NCBI GenBank assembly: GCA_004362315.1 | Contig: SNWL01000008.1 | Location: 248,001 to 312,000 of the forward strand | Length of the DNA stretch: 64,000 nucleotides | Direction of reading: 5' to 3' | Origin: Mycobacterium sp. BK086 | GTDB taxonomy: Bacteria; Actinomycetota; Actinomycetes; Mycobacteriales; Mycobacteriaceae | Part shown: piece after piece, positions 8,644 to 19,701 of the stretch | How positions within the stretch are numbered: the stretch's first letter is position 1 | How the letters are laid out: the number at the start of each line of letters is the position of its first letter | Notes under the pieces: model-generated | The model's input: only the letters and a program-made list of their open reading frames with translations | What the model was told of the DNA's origin: nothing | Databases searched by the model: none | Translations under genes and position numbers: made by a program

Positions 8644-9696
8644 ATGAAGGCAGCTGTGTACTACGGACCGAACAAGATCGAGATCGACGACGTCGCCGAA
8701 CCGGACCCGAAACCGGGCACCGTCAAACTCAAGGTCGGCTTCAACGGCATCTGCGGCACCGACCTGCACGAGTACTACGCCGGGCCGATCTTCGTGCCGA
8801 CCCAGCCGCATCCGCTGACCGGAGCTGAGCTGCCGCTCACCATCGGCCACGAGTTCTCCGGCACGATCACCGCGATCGGCGACGGGGTCACCGGCTGGGC
8901 CGAGGGCGACCGGGTCGCCGTCGAACCCATCTACAAGTGCGATCACTGCGGGCCGTGCCGAGCCGGCAACTACAACGTCTGTCAGCAGATCGGCTTTCAC
9001 GGCCTGATGTCCGACGGCGGGATGGCGGAGTACACCGTGGTGCCGACCGGCATGCTGCACAAGCTGCCGGACAGCGTCTCGCTGGAACTCGGCGCCCTGG
9101 TCGAGCCGATGTCGGTGGCCTACCACGCCGCGACTCTCGGCGATGTCCGCGCCGGCGATACGGCCATGGTGTTCGGCGCGGGGCCGATCGGCATCGGTCT
9201 GTGGTTCGCGTTGCGCGGCAAGGGACTTGACGATGTCTTCGTCGTCGAACCATCTCCGACCCGGCGTGCGGCCATCGAGGCGCTCGGTGCCGCAACGCTG
9301 GACCCTGCGGCCCTCGACGTCCCCGGCTTCATCGCCGACCACACCGACGGCCACGGCGCCGACGCGGTCTTCGATGCCGCGGGCGTGACTCCCGCAGTGT
9401 CGACCGCCCTGGCGTGTGTCGGCTCTCGCAAACCGATGATCAGTGTCGCGATCTACGAAAAGCCGCTCGAGACACCGCTTCTCAATCTCGTCATGAACGA
9501 GTCCCGCATTCAGGGCTCGCTGTGCTACACCGGCGCCGATTTCGAGGCCGTCATCGCGCTGATGGCCGATGGCAGGTACGACACCACCGGATGGGTGACC
9601 CGGATCCCGATCGACGACGTCATCGACGAGGGATTCGAGGCGCTGCACGCCGGCACCAAGATGAAAGTTCTGGTCGACCCGAACGGAGAATCATGA
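8644..9696 (+). CDS. Zinc-dependent 2,3-butanediol dehydrogenase-like alcohol dehydrogenase
   Basis: This 350-residue medium-chain dehydrogenase has catalytic zinc ligands Cys37 and His69-Glu70. The structural zinc site is Cys99, Cys102, Cys105 and Cys113. The nucleotide-binding motif is GAGPIG (about 179-184). The N-terminal pattern and the long loop before GHE are those of (R,R)-butanediol dehydrogenases, which interconvert 2,3-butanediol and acetoin with NAD. The ATG at 8644 begins the family's usual MKAAVYYG. The stop overlaps the next gene's start (ATGA), forming an operon with the SDR. Confidence 0.88.
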   Translation: MKAAVYYGPNKIEIDDVAEPDPKPGTVKLKVGFNGICGTDLHEYYAGPIFVPTQPHPLTGAELPLTIGHEFSGTITAIGDGVTGWAEGDRVAVEPIYKCDHCGPCRAGNYNVCQQIGFHGLMSDGGMAEYTVVPTGMLHKLPDSVSLELGALVEPMSVAYHAATLGDVRAGDTAMVFGAGPIGIGLWFALRGKGLDDVFVVEPSPTRRAAIEALGAATLDPAALDVPGFIADHTDGHGADAVFDAAGVTPAVSTALACVGSRKPMISVAIYEKPLETPLLNLVMNESRIQGSLCYTGADFEAVIALMADGRYDTTGWVTRIPIDDVIDEGFEALHAGTKMKVLVDPNGES

Positions 9697-10472
9697 GTCT
9701 GCAGGGGAAGGTCGCACTGGTCACCGGTGCTGCGCGAGGCATCGGACGCGGCATCGCGCTGCGGCTCGCACGCGACGGCGCCGATATCGCACTGGTGGAT
9801 GTGCTCCCGGACGGCATCAATACCGTCGCCGACGAGATCACCGAGATCGGTTGCAAAGTAACCACATTCGTCGCCGACGTGAGCGATCGGGACCAGGTGT
9901 TCGCGGCCGTCGATCACGCGGACTCGGCGCTCGGTGGCTTCGACATCATGGTCAACAACGCCGGTATCGCCCTGGTCGGGCCGATCGCCGACGTCACGCC
10001 TGCCCAGATCGAGAAGCTGTGGGCGATCAACGTCAACGGCGTGCTGTGGGGCATTCAAGCCGCCGTCGACAAATTCACCGAGAACGGCACCAGAGGCAAG
10101 ATCATCAACGCGTCGTCCATCGCCGGCCACGACGGTTTCGCGATGCTCGGTCCCTACAGCGCATCGAAGTTCGCTGTGCGTGCATTGACTCAGGCCGCCG
10201 CCAAGGAGCACGCCGCGCACGGCATCACCGTCAACGCGTATTGCCCCGGCGTCGTCGGCACCGACATGTGGGTCGAGATCGACAAACGGTTCGCCGAGCT
10301 GACCGGGGCGGCCGAAGGCGAGACGTATGACAAGTTCGTCGGCGGCATCGCGTTGGGCCGGGCCGAAACCCCCGACGATGTCGCCGGCTTCGTGTCCTAC
10401 CTCGCCGGCCCTGATGCCGACTACATGACCGGCCAGTCTGGTCTAATCGACGGCGGCCTGGTTTACCGCTGA
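9693..10472 (+). CDS. Short-chain dehydrogenase (acetoin/diacetyl reductase-like)
   Basis: This 259-residue classical SDR has TGAARGIG (11-18), NNAG (about 89-92), a serine in NASSIAG, and the catalytic YSASK. The C-terminal stretch ending in TGQSGLIDGGLVY is typical of (S)-acetoin forming diacetyl reductases. It likely reduces or oxidises a four-carbon ketone or alcohol with NAD(H), working with the dehydrogenase whose stop it overlaps by 4 nt. Substrate assignment rests on the neighbourhood. Confidence 0.85.
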   Translation: MSLQGKVALVTGAARGIGRGIALRLARDGADIALVDVLPDGINTVADEITEIGCKVTTFVADVSDRDQVFAAVDHADSALGGFDIMVNNAGIALVGPIADVTPAQIEKLWAINVNGVLWGIQAAVDKFTENGTRGKIINASSIAGHDGFAMLGPYSASKFAVRALTQAAAKEHAAHGITVNAYCPGVVGTDMWVEIDKRFAELTGAAEGETYDKFVGGIALGRAETPDDVAGFVSYLAGPDADYMTGQSGLIDGGLVYR

Positions 10473-10495
10473 GATGCGGAGCACAATCGGCATTG

Positions 10496-11785
10496 ATGCA
10501 AGGGGCGTATGTGCCTGAGCCCGCGGTCGCGGTCGGCGAGGACCCGCGCAGCTACGCGCGGCTGATGTCGGCTGTCTACGACGCGACGATGTCGGGCCAC
10601 CGTGCCCCCGCCCGCCCACGCGAGGTGATCGGCGAATCCTGGCGGAGACTCATGGTGGCCGGTGTCGACCCGGACGCTCGCACGCCACCCGTGGTCGAGT
10701 CCGGTGGCCTGGAGACGCTGCGCCGGGCGTCGGGATTGACCGCGGTGCTCGACGAGGTCTCTCGCGGGCTCGAGTCGATCGTCGCCGACGGAACCAACAT
10801 CCTGGTCGTCGCCGACTCCCACGGGCGGGTGCTGTGGCGATCGGGTTCGCCCGCGGTGCTCAGCAATGCCGACCGGCTGGGCTTCATCGAGGGTGCGAAC
10901 TGGGGCGAAGGCGAAGTCGGCACCAACGCGATCGGCACGGCGCTGGTGTCCAACCGCGCCGTCCAGGTGTTCTCCGCCGAGCACTTCATGCGCAGCCACC
11001 ATTCGTGGACGTGTGCCGGTGCGCCCATCCGAGATCCGCGAACCGGCCACGTCATTGGTGTCGTCGACGTCTCGGGCCCCGCGGCCACTGTGCATCCGAC
11101 GACGGTGGCGTTGGTCGACGCGGTCGCCCGGCTCGCCGAATCGCACCTGCGGGAACAACACGACCGCACGCTCAATCGACTGCGCATGGTGGCGGCTCCG
11201 ATCCTGGCGCGCATCGGCAAACCGGCTCTGGCGGTGGATGCCGAGGGCTGGGTGGCGGCCGTCGACTCGTTGCCCCTGCACCACCGCATCCTGCTGCCCG
11301 ATGACGTCGCCCCGGGCCGGGCGTGGATTCCCACCTTCGGCATCTGTGACGTCGATGTGCTGCCCGGCGGCTGGCTGGTGCGGCCCGCCGATGACGACGA
11401 CGCGCCGGCGCTGGCGCAGGTGTCGCTGGACCTGAGCGCCGCGGGCGCACCGGCACTGGAGATGGTCGGACAGTTCGGTTCCTGGCGCCATGACATTTCA
11501 CTGCGGCACGCCGAGATCCTGCTGATCCTGGCGCGCGATCCGCGCGGTCGGTCGGCACCGGAGCTGGCCGCCGATCTGTACGGCGACCGGTCCCGGGTCG
11601 TCACCGTCCGTGCCGAATTATCCAGGCTGCGTAAGCATTTCGCGGGTCTACTGGCGGCTCAGCCGTATCGCTTCGCGGGCGGGATCGATGTGACCGTGCG
11701 CTACCCGCTCGACAAGTCAATGGTGTTACCCGCGTCGACCGCACCGGCGGTTCGCGCTGCTCGTGTCCAGGAAAGTATCTCGTAG
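10496..11785 (+). CDS. GAF-domain transcriptional regulator without AAA+ domain (AcoR/MimR-like)
   Basis: The 429-residue protein aligns in layout with acetoin-type activators. An N-terminal region (about 1-75) leads to a GAF sensor (about 75-210, ending near THPTTV-like sequence) and a C-terminal winged-helix-like part (about 325-400, [20 protein letters not shown]). The central sigma-54 AAA+ ATPase of true AcoR proteins is absent, fitting mycobacteria, which lack sigma-54. It lies between the SDR and the ALDH gene, so it probably senses the module's substrate. Its stop codon is embedded in the ribosome binding site of the ALDH gene. The start is ATG 10496. A TTG directly before it is less likely. 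Confidence 0.8.
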   Translation: MQGAYVPEPAVAVGEDPRSYARLMSAVYDATMSGHRAPARPREVIGESWRRLMVAGVDPDARTPPVVESGGLETLRRASGLTAVLDEVSRGLESIVADGTNILVVADSHGRVLWRSGSPAVLSNADRLGFIEGANWGEGEVGTNAIGTALVSNRAVQVFSAEHFMRSHHSWTCAGAPIRDPRTGHVIGVVDVSGPAATVHPTTVALVDAVARLAESHLREQHDRTLNRLRMVAAPILARIGKPALAVDAEGWVAAVDSLPLHHRILLPDDVAPGRAWIPTFGICDVDVLPGGWLVRPADDDDAPALAQVSLDLSAAGAPALEMVGQFGSWRHDISLRHAEILLILARDPRGRSAPELAADLYGDRSRVVTVRAELSRLRKHFAGLLAAQPYRFAGGIDVTVRYPLDKSMVLPASTAPAVRAARVQESIS

Positions 11786-11791
11786 AGGAGG
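11784..11791 (+). promoter_or_regulatory. Strong Shine-Dalgarno of the ALDH gene overlapping the regulator's stop
   Basis: AGAGGAGG at 11784-11791 shares bases with the TAG stop (11783-11785) of the regulator and sits 4 nt before the ATG at 11796. It fixes the ALDH start and couples the two genes. Confidence 0.8.
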
Positions 11792-11795
11792 ACTT

Positions 11796-13315
<1,520 letters not shown>

Positions 13316-13316
<1 letters not shown>

Positions 13317-13807
13317 TGAGCGAGGCGCCGGCGCGGGCACTGATCACCGCGGCGGCCGCGGACCTTCTGCGCCGGCTGCAGGAGCGGCACGGGCCGGTGA
13401 TGTTCCACCAGTCCGGCGGCTGCTGCGACGGGTCCTCGCCGATGTGCTACCCCGACGGGGAGTTCATCGTGGGCGACCGTGACGTATTGCTCGGGGTCCT
13501 CGAGGGTGCGCCGGTGTGGATCTCCGGACCGCAGTTCGAGACCTGGAAGCACACCCAGCTGGTGATCGACGTCGTTCCCGGGCGGGGCGGTGGTTTCAGC
13601 CTTGAGACCCCCGAGGGGGTGCGCTTCCTGAGCCGCGGGCGGGCCTTCACCGACGCCGAAAACGAGTTGCTGGCCAGCGCATTGCCGCTGACCGGAGCCG
13701 ATTACGAGCGTGGTGCGCGGCTGCCTGAACGGTCCGATCTGGTGGTCGCCGAGGCTGCTGACGCGTGTGCAATCCCTGGTCGGCACGCCGGAGTCGTTCA
13801 GCCGTAG
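13316..13807 (+). CDS. DUF779 protein (Rv0459-like), ALDH partner
   Basis: This 163-residue protein carries the family signature FHQSGGCCDGSSPMC (about residues 29-43), with three cysteines that could bind metal, followed by GxxxLL and a C-terminal WKHTQLVIDVVPGRG segment. DUF779 genes nearly always sit directly behind an acetaldehyde-type aldehyde dehydrogenase, as here (1-nt overlap with a GTG start). The biochemical role is unknown. About 40 residues beyond the usual DUF779 end are not conserved-looking. Confidence 0.9.
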
Positions 13808-13823
13808 TCGGCTCACAGGCAAG

Positions 13824-13838
13824 TACCCTCATAAGGGT
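13824..13838 (+). promoter_or_regulatory. Leaderless promoter box and small inverted repeat
   Basis: TACCCT (13824-13829) lies 7 nt before the GTG at 13837. ACCCT (13825-13829) and AGGGT (13834-13838) form an inverted repeat spanning the start. It lies just behind the DUF779 stop and could drive the 13837 gene without a leader. Confidence 0.5.
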
Positions 13839-14115
13839 GATACCCCTGCCTCGGGCATGGCTGCTCACAAGTGCGTTGCTGGTCGGGACCGTGACCGGTC
13901 TGATCGCGGCTGTCGCGGCCACCGTGCTGATCAAGACCCCGGTTCGCCCCGATCTCGTGGTGGGCTTGGTGGTGGCGGTCCCCAGTGTGATCGGAATGCT
14001 GCTCATCCTGTTCTCCGGGCGGCGCTGGGTCACGACGGCGGGGGCGTTCATCCTGGCGATGGCGCCGGGCTGGTTGGGGGCCTTGGTTCTGGTTCAGGTG
14101 GTGTCCAGTGGCTGA
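13837..14115 (+). CDS. Small hydrophobic membrane protein (Rv0460-like)
   Basis: The 92-residue product has three hydrophobic segments (about 7-28, 38-55 and 67-88) and little else. Gene order and size correspond to M. tuberculosis Rv0460, a conserved hydrophobic protein of unknown function. GTG 13837 is chosen over an upstream in-frame ATG because of the -10 box 7 nt before it and because the hydrophobic segment then starts near the N-terminus. It overlaps the next gene by 8 nt. Confidence 0.75.
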   Translation: MIPLPRAWLLTSALLVGTVTGLIAAVAATVLIKTPVRPDLVVGLVVAVPSVIGMLLILFSGRRWVTTAGAFILAMAPGWLGALVLVQVVSSG

Positions 14116-14656
14116 CAAAGCGTCCCTTCCGTCGACCGAACCGCATCATGCGCCGATCTTCGATACCGGACCGCACCCCGAGGCGTTGCGGTCGCTGACC
14201 GACGAGCCCGAGGCGGAGATCTCGGGACCGTCCATCGCCTTCAGCGAGCTGGAGGCTTTCGACACCGACTCATTCCTTCGTCCGCTCAACGGCCACGCGG
14301 AGCCGGTCGTGGTGCCGCCCGCGGTGATCGCGGCGTCGGACAACTACCAGTCGGTCAAACGCTGGCAGTTCGTGTTCATCGTCGCCGCGGTCTGGGTGCT
14401 GGCCGCGGCAGCCGGCCTGGGCTTCTACTTCTGGTGGTACACCTCGCTGAACAAGACGCCCGCGGTGTTCTTCGTGCTGATCTACCTGATCTTCTGCTCG
14501 GTCGGCAGCATGCTGGTGTCGATGGTGCAGAACCGGCCGTCGGTAACGGCGCTGGCCATCGCCCTGATGTCGGCTCCGCTTGCGTCGGTGGCCACCGCCG
14601 CGCTACTGCACGGTGCCTACTACTTCGAATGGATCGCGCGTCCGACGATAGGCTGA
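14108..14656 (+). CDS. Membrane protein (Rv0461-like)
   Basis: The 182-residue protein has an acidic cytosolic N-terminus (1-80) and three transmembrane segments (about 84-106, 116-135 and 143-165). The position before lpdC corresponds to Rv0461. Function is unknown. The GTG start lies inside the end of the previous gene, implying coupled translation. Confidence 0.75.
   Translation: MADKASLPSTEPHHAPIFDTGPHPEALRSLTDEPEAEISGPSIAFSELEAFDTDSFLRPLNGHAEPVVVPPAVIAASDNYQSVKRWQFVFIVAAVWVLAAAAGLGFYFWWYTSLNKTPAVFFVLIYLIFCSVGSMLVSMVQNRPSVTALAIALMSAPLASVATAALLHGAYYFEWIARPTIG
14649..14654 (+). promoter_or_regulatory. Leaderless -10 box of lpdC
   Basis: TAGGCT ends 6 nt before the GTG start of lpdC (14661). 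It overlaps the last codons of the preceding gene. The purine-rich GAGGAC directly before the GTG is too close to act as a normal Shine-Dalgarno. Confidence 0.45.
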
Positions 14657-14660
14657 GGAC

Positions 14661-16055
14661 GTGACTCACTATGACGTCGTCGTTCTCGGAGCAGGTCCTG
14701 GCGGGTACGTCGCGGCGATCCGCGCCGCCCAGCTCGGGCTGAACACCGCCATCATCGAACCCAAGTACTGGGGCGGAGTCTGCCTCAATGTCGGCTGCAT
14801 TCCGTCGAAAGCGTTGCTGCGCAACGCGGAGTTGGCCCACATCTTCACCAAGGAAGCCAAGACGTTCGGCATCAGCGGGGAGGCCACCTTCGACTACGGA
14901 GCCGCTTTCGACCGCAGCCGCAAGGTCGCCGACGGCCGGGTGGCCGGCGTGCACTTCCTGATGAAGAAGAACAAGATCACCGAGATCCACGGCTACGGCA
15001 AGTTCACCGGCCCGAACAGCATCGAGGTCGACCTGAACGAGGGTGGCACCGAAAAGGTCGAGTTCGACAACGCCATCATCGCGACCGGCTCGAGCACCCG
15101 CCTTGTCCCCGGCACGTCGCTGAGCGAGAACGTCGTCACCTACGAGAAGCAGATCCTCGCGCGCGAACTGCCGGGCTCGATCATCATCGCCGGCGCCGGC
15201 GCGATCGGCATGGAGTTCGCCTACGTCCTGAAGAACTACGGCGTCGATGTCACCATCGTCGAGTTCCTGCCCCGGGCGCTGCCCAACGAGGACGCCGAGG
15301 TCTCCAAGGAGATCGAGAAGCAATACAAGAAGCTGGGCGTCAAGATTCTCACCGGCACCAAGGTGGAGTCCATCAACGATGACGGATCGACGGTCACCGT
15401 CACCGTCAGCAAGGACGGCAAGACCGAGGAGCTCAAAGCCGATAAGGTGTTGCAGGCCATCGGTTTTGCCCCCAACGTCGACGGCTTCGGACTCGAGGCC
15501 ACCGGCGTGGCGCTGACCGACCGCAAGGCCATCGGCATCGACGACTACATGCGCACCAACGTGCCGCACATCTACGCGATCGGCGATGTGACCGGCAAGC
15601 TGATGCTCGCTCACGTCGCCGAGGCGATGGGTGTGGTGGCCGCCGAGACCATCGCCGGCGCCGAGACGCTGGCCCTCGGCGATTACCGGATGCTGCCGCG
15701 CGCCACGTTCTGCCAGCCGCAGGTGGCCAGCTTCGGCCTCACCGAGGAGCAGGCCCGCGACGAGGGCTACGACGTCGTCGTCGCCAAGTTCCCGTTCACC
15801 GCCAACGGCAAGGCGCACGGCTTGGCCGACCCGACTGGCTTCGTCAAGCTGATCGCCGACAAGAAGCACCTGGAGCTGCTCGGCGGGCACCTCATCGGTC
15901 CTGACGTTTCCGAGCTGCTGCCGGAGCTGACCTTGGCGCAGAAGTGGGATCTGACCGCTACCGAGCTGGCCCGCAACGTGCACACTCACCCGACGCTGTC
16001 GGAGGCACTCCAGGAATGCTTCCACGGTCTCGCCGGCCACATGATCAACTTTTGA
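14661..16055 (+). CDS. lpdC: Dihydrolipoamide dehydrogenase
   Basis: This 464-residue flavoprotein reoxidises dihydrolipoamide in the pyruvate and 2-oxo acid dehydrogenase complexes. In mycobacteria it also feeds the AhpD/AhpC peroxidase chain. FAD binding is GAGPGG (10-15), the redox pair is Cys41/Cys46 in [10 protein letters not shown], a second Rossmann motif is [10 protein letters not shown] (about 179-188), and the active-site dyad is His443/Glu448 in HPTLSE. Length and residue numbers match Rv0462 exactly. GTG 14661 is supported by the immediate beta strand. Confidence 0.97.
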   Translation: MTHYDVVVLGAGPGGYVAAIRAAQLGLNTAIIEPKYWGGVCLNVGCIPSKALLRNAELAHIFTKEAKTFGISGEATFDYGAAFDRSRKVADGRVAGVHFLMKKNKITEIHGYGKFTGPNSIEVDLNEGGTEKVEFDNAIIATGSSTRLVPGTSLSENVVTYEKQILARELPGSIIIAGAGAIGMEFAYVLKNYGVDVTIVEFLPRALPNEDAEVSKEIEKQYKKLGVKILTGTKVESINDDGSTVTVTVSKDGKTEELKADKVLQAIGFAPNVDGFGLEATGVALTDRKAIGIDDYMRTNVPHIYAIGDVTGKLMLAHVAEAMGVVAAETIAGAETLALGDYRMLPRATFCQPQVASFGLTEEQARDEGYDVVVAKFPFTANGKAHGLADPTGFVKLIADKKHLELLGGHLIGPDVSELLPELTLAQKWDLTATELARNVHTHPTLSEALQECFHGLAGHMINF

Positions 16056-16321
16056 GACCGACGCTGATCGCCGGTATCGGCGGACTCGTGGTCGGCCACA
16101 TCCTGTGGCTGATCGGCATTTCCGTCGCTACCAGCGGCCAGGACGTCAGCTTCTGGGTGTTGATCCTGTCGGCGGTGATCGCGGTACTGGCCGCCGTCGT
16201 CGGCTTCGTCGCGTGGCGGAACTACAAACGCAAGCGGCTGGTGTGGGCGGCGTTTCTGGGTTGTGTCCCGGTCTCGCCGATCATCTTCACGCTGATCGTT
16301 CTCGGGGTCACCTACCTGTAG
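16052..16321 (+). CDS. Two- to three-helix membrane protein (Rv0463-like)
   Basis: The 89-residue product has hydrophobic segments at about 4-24, 32-52 and 66-88 and a basic loop RNYKRKR. TTG 16052 overlaps the lpdC stop (TTGA), so it is coupled to lpdC, as is Rv0463 in M. tuberculosis. Function is unknown. Confidence 0.75.
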   Translation: MRPTLIAGIGGLVVGHILWLIGISVATSGQDVSFWVLILSAVIAVLAAVVGFVAWRNYKRKRLVWAAFLGCVPVSPIIFTLIVLGVTYL

Positions 16322-16435
16322 CCGGATCTGCCAGCGGTTCGCCAGGTTCGTGACAGGCTGTCGCAAGCATCGTGGTGTCCACTGTCGTTCACTACCGGCG
16401 ACCACGCCTGGCGCCGGTTCGAAGCGGGGGGCAAC

Positions 16436-16702
16436 ATGGCTGAACTCACTCGTCTTGCGCGTACCAAAATCCTGATGGCAGTGGTCGCCGGCGGTGCCGT
16501 GGTGACGATGGCCGGTCTGGCCGTCGCGATCGACGATGGCGCGCCGCTGGTATCGACTCCGGTTGCCGCCCCGATCCTTCCGGGCCCAATGACGCAGGGC
16601 GACACCGTGACAACCACGATCGTGCCCGTGGCACTCCCGGGCACCGCGTTGGCCACCGCGAAGGCGGTCGTGACGCACAAGGCCCAGCCCTACAAGGGCT
16701 GA
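16436..16702 (+). CDS. Small exported protein of unknown function
   Basis: The 88-residue product has a basic N-terminus and one hydrophobic segment (about 12-33) that could be a signal peptide or anchor, followed by a Thr/Val/Pro-rich tail. I recognise no family. It has a purine-rich GGGGGG stretch before the ATG and ends 6 bp before the convergent Rv0464c-like gene. Confidence 0.55.
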   Translation: MAELTRLARTKILMAVVAGGAVVTMAGLAVAIDDGAPLVSTPVAAPILPGPMTQGDTVTTTIVPVALPGTALATAKAVVTHKAQPYKG

Positions 16703-16708
16703 GTCGCG

Positions 16709-17248
16709 CTAGTCGGGGAAATCCATCGGAACGCGAAGCGTCGCCAGTATCGCGGCGATCGCGTCGTAATGCCCTGCCAGGGCACAGAATTCGATGACCT
16801 GCTCGCGACTCAGGTGGGTCGACAGGTCGGCGAACGTCTCATCGCTGAGATCCCGGTTGAGCACGAACTCGTCGACCGCCGTGATCAGGGCGCGCTGACG
16901 ATCGGTCAATCCTTGCGCGGTCGGGCCGGCAAAGATCTTGTCCTGCACCGCAGAATCCAGCCCTCGGCTTCGGGCCAGCCGGCGGTGCTGCTGCAGTTCG
17001 TACGCCGAGTTCCGCAGGTGGCCCACCCGCAGGATCACCAGTTCCTTGTCCCGCTTGGACAGCTTGCCCCAATTCAGCAGCACGTGCGAGTAGGGCAGGA
17101 ACGACAGGAACAGCATCTTGTGCTGGCCCAGGACCTCGAACAGATGCATGTGCGGAGCCCGAATCGCGCGGGCACCCAACCGGGAGATGCCCCAGTTGAC
17201 CAGGCCCAGTTCGCGACGGCTGCCTGGCGGAATGCGTTGACCCATCAT
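16709..17248 (-). CDS. Carboxymuconolactone decarboxylase/AhpD-like protein (Rv0464c-like)
   Basis: The 179-residue all-helical protein has the CMD/AhpD-like core: KELVILRVGHLRNSAYEL, then the second half YDAIAAILATLRVP. The CxxC of peroxidase-type AhpD is absent (NSAYE in its place), so a thiol peroxidase role is not supported. The start is one of two adjacent ATGs (17248 or 17245). An AAGGAG lies 2 or 5 nt upstream, favouring the second. The gene overlaps the ramB stop by 4 nt, so it is cotranscribed with ramB. Confidence 0.82.
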   Translation of the reverse strand: MMGQRIPPGSRRELGLVNWGISRLGARAIRAPHMHLFEVLGQHKMLFLSFLPYSHVLLNWGKLSKRDKELVILRVGHLRNSAYELQQHRRLARSRGLDSAVQDKIFAGPTAQGLTDRQRALITAVDEFVLNRDLSDETFADLSTHLSREQVIEFCALAGHYDAIAAILATLRVPMDFPD

Positions 17249-18669
17249 GGCTCCTTGACTAGGTAGGGCGACACTGTGCTGCGGTGCTCGTCGAGATCCA
17301 GTGCCCGGCCCAGCGCGGGGAAGGCGCGCTGCGGGCAGTTGTCGCGTTCGCACACCCGGCAGCCCGCACCGATGGGTGTCGCGCTGTCTGACGAGAGGTC
17401 GAGACCCTTCGAATACACCAGCCGGTTGGCGTGCCGGGCCTCGCAACCCAGGCCGATCGCGAACGTCTTGACCGGCTGACCGTATCGCGACGCTCGCCGC
17501 TCGACGGTGCGGGCCACCCACATGTAGTTCTGTCCGTCGGGCATTTGCGCGATCTGCACCAGGATCTTGCCCGGGCTTGCGAACGTCTCGTAGACGTTCC
17601 ACAGCGGACAGGTACCGCCGGCGGAGGAGAAGTGAAAGCCGGTGGCGGACTGGCGTTTCGACATGTTTCCGGCCTTGTCCACCCGGACGAACGAGAACGG
17701 GACCCCGCGCATCGAAGGCCGCTGCAGTGTCGAAAGCCGGTGACAGATCGTCTCGTAGCTCACCTGGTAGAAGGCCGAGAGTCGTTCGATGTCGTAGCGG
17801 AAGGTGTCGGCCATGTTGTGGAATTGCCCATAGGGGAGCACCGTCGCCGCGGCGAAGTAATTGGCCAGCCCGAGCCGGGCCAGCTTGCGGGATTCGTCGC
17901 TGGTGAACTTGCCCTCGTCGACCAGTCGATCGATCAGGTCGCCGAACTCCAAATACGCCAGCTCCGTTGCCATCTTGAAGACCTGCTGACCGGAGGACAG
18001 GTGGTTGCTGATCTCCAGCGTGCGGGACTCCGGGTCGTAGCGGTGTAGCAGCGTGTCGCCGAGATCGACGCGTCGGATGATGTGCACGCCGTGCACCATG
18101 GTCAGCCGGTCGGACAGCTCGCGCGGCAACTCGGCGCGGTGCATCCGCATCCGAATGGTGAGATCTTCTGCGGCGGTGTCGAGTTCGTGCAGATAGTTCT
18201 GCCGTTGGTAGAAGTAGTCCCGAACTTCCTCGTGCGGCATCGAGATCGATCCCGTGCCGCTGCCGCCGGTGTTCACGCTGAAGCGGTCCTCGGTGGCGGC
18301 GGCCAGCTGTGCGGTGGTGATCCGGTAGCGGCGGTGCAGGTTGACAATGGCGCGGGCGACGCTGGGATGGGTGTTGACGATGTCGGCGACCTCGGTCATA
18401 TCGACATCGAGATCCAGATCGCGATCCAGCGTGACTTCGCGCAGTTCGGCCAACAGTCGGGTCTCGTCCTGAGATGCGAAGAAGGTGGCGTCCACTCCGA
18501 ACACTTCGGTGATGCGCAGCAGCACCGCGACGGTCAGCGGCCGGACATCGTGCTCGATCTGGTTGAGATAGCTGGGTGAGATCTCCAGCATCTGAGCCAG
18601 TGCAGCCTGACTGAATCCACGTTCATTGCGCAGTTGGCGGATTCGGGAGCCGACGAACGTCTTGGCCAC
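17245..18669 (-). CDS. ramB: Regulator of acetate metabolism
   Basis: The 474-residue regulator has an N-terminal XRE helix-turn-helix (about 7-62: RQLRNERGFSQAALAQML), a central domain with an IrrE/HExxH-neighbouring fold pattern, and a C-terminal cysteine-rich end (CEARHANR, CRVCERDNCPQRAFP). RamB controls the glyoxylate shunt and acetate activation genes in mycobacteria and corynebacteria and represses itself. Here it is divergent from the Rv0466-like gene and two genes from icl, the same arrangement as Rv0465c-Rv0467. A perfect inverted repeat in its own upstream region is a likely autoregulatory site. Confidence 0.94.
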   Translation of the reverse strand: MAKTFVGSRIRQLRNERGFSQAALAQMLEISPSYLNQIEHDVRPLTVAVLLRITEVFGVDATFFASQDETRLLAELREVTLDRDLDLDVDMTEVADIVNTHPSVARAIVNLHRRYRITTAQLAAATEDRFSVNTGGSGTGSISMPHEEVRDYFYQRQNYLHELDTAAEDLTIRMRMHRAELPRELSDRLTMVHGVHIIRRVDLGDTLLHRYDPESRTLEISNHLSSGQQVFKMATELAYLEFGDLIDRLVDEGKFTSDESRKLARLGLANYFAAATVLPYGQFHNMADTFRYDIERLSAFYQVSYETICHRLSTLQRPSMRGVPFSFVRVDKAGNMSKRQSATGFHFSSAGGTCPLWNVYETFASPGKILVQIAQMPDGQNYMWVARTVERRASRYGQPVKTFAIGLGCEARHANRLVYSKGLDLSSDSATPIGAGCRVCERDNCPQRAFPALGRALDLDEHRSTVSPYLVKEP

Positions 18670-18689
18670 TCGTCCAGCCTAGCGATACC

Positions 18690-18708
18690 TGCGAAGAACA
18701 CCTTCGCA
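18690..18708. promoter_or_regulatory. Candidate RamB operator upstream of ramB
   Basis: TGCGAAG (18690-18696) and CTTCGCA (18702-18708) are a perfect 7-bp inverted repeat with a 5-nt spacer, 21 bp upstream of the ramB start. The half-site CTTCGCA recurs upstream of icl. Assignment to RamB is inference. Confidence 0.55.
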
Positions 18709-18792
18709 GCGTTGGCAACACAGGTTGGTTGGCATCCCCGGGGCCCTTTGGCATGATCGCGCTGGGATGGGGATTGGGGAAAGGACGACCGA

Positions 18793-19614
18793 ATGAGTGC
18801 CGCTGAGCGCGCCGCCAACCCCGGGTTGGCGAAAGTGCTGATGCCCGTTCCCGACCCACACCCCGACGTCTTCGACCGGGAATGGCCACTTCGGGTCGGC
18901 GACATCGACCGGGTGGGCCGGTTGCGGCTCGACGCGGCCTGCCGCCATATCCAGGACATCGGTCAGGACCAGCTGCGCGAGATGGGCCAGGAGGAGACCC
19001 ATCCGCTGTGGATCGTCCGGCGCACGATGGTCGACTTGATCCGCCCGATCGAGTTCCACGAAACGCTGCGGATGCGGCGCTGGTGTTCGGGCACGTCGAA
19101 TCGCTGGTGTGAGATGCGCGTGCGGATCGACGGGCGCAAGGGCGGGCTGATCGAATCGGAAGCGTTCTGGATCAACATCAATCGGGAGACCCAGGGCCCT
19201 GCCCGCATCTCCGATGACTTCCTGGACGGTCTGAAACGCACCACCAGCGAAGCCAGGCTGCGCTGGAAGTCCTACCTGAGTGCCGGGGCCCGCGAGGACG
19301 CCGCCGAAATCCGCGACTTCCCGATCCGGGTCAGCGATATCGATCTGTTCGATCACGTCAACAACTCGGTGTACTGGAAGGTGGTCGAGGAGTTCCTCGC
19401 GCCGAACCCCGAGCTGTTCGAGGCCCCGCTGCGGGTCACCATCGAGCACGATGCCCCGGTGGCCTTCGGCGACAAGCTCGAAATCCTGTTGCACGTGTAT
19501 CCGCCCGGTTCCACCGACAAGTTCGGGCCCGAGCTCACGGATCGCACTGTTAGAACGCTCACATACGTCGTCGGCGACGAGATCAAAGCCCTCGCCGCGA
19601 TCTTCCCGCTCTGA
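18793..19614 (+). CDS. Acyl-ACP thioesterase-like double hotdog protein (Rv0466-like)
   Basis: This 273-residue protein has two hotdog repeats in the manner of plant FatA/FatB. The first half contains DIDRVGRLRLDAACRHIQD and the second DIDLFDHVNNSVYWKVVEE. The DxxxHVNN motif of the second hotdog is the usual acyl-thioesterase feature. It should hydrolyse acyl-CoA or acyl-ACP thioesters. It lies between ramB and icl, so a fatty-acid or acetate link is plausible. The start ATG is preceded by a purine-rich AAAGGA. Confidence 0.88.
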   Translation: MSAAERAANPGLAKVLMPVPDPHPDVFDREWPLRVGDIDRVGRLRLDAACRHIQDIGQDQLREMGQEETHPLWIVRRTMVDLIRPIEFHETLRMRRWCSGTSNRWCEMRVRIDGRKGGLIESEAFWININRETQGPARISDDFLDGLKRTTSEARLRWKSYLSAGAREDAAEIRDFPIRVSDIDLFDHVNNSVYWKVVEEFLAPNPELFEAPLRVTIEHDAPVAFGDKLEILLHVYPPGSTDKFGPELTDRTVRTLTYVVGDEIKALAAIFPL

Positions 19615-19628
19615 GCGACGCGGTTTAA

Positions 19629-19644
19629 CAGTACGAGCGTACTG
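19629..19644. promoter_or_regulatory. Palindrome in the icl upstream region
   Basis: CAGTACG (19629-19635) and CGTACTG (19638-19644) are perfect arms around AG. It is 15 bp behind the Rv0466-like stop. It could be an operator or a weak hairpin. No T-tract follows. Confidence 0.4.
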
Positions 19645-19701
19645 ACCTGCGAAAAGGTGCTACTGGACGGTAACTTCTGAACCGGTTCAGCTGGAGACGA
19701 C

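Noticed and set aside
6404-11785. Block B as a recent mobile element
   Set aside because: No integrase, transposase, flanking repeats or tRNA site, and base composition matches the neighbours.
14376-16040. 554-codon open frame opposite lpdC
   Set aside because: Mirror of lpdC codon bias; the sense gene is certain.
16709-17248. AhpD peroxidase activity for the CMD-like protein
   Set aside because: The CxxC redox motif is absent.
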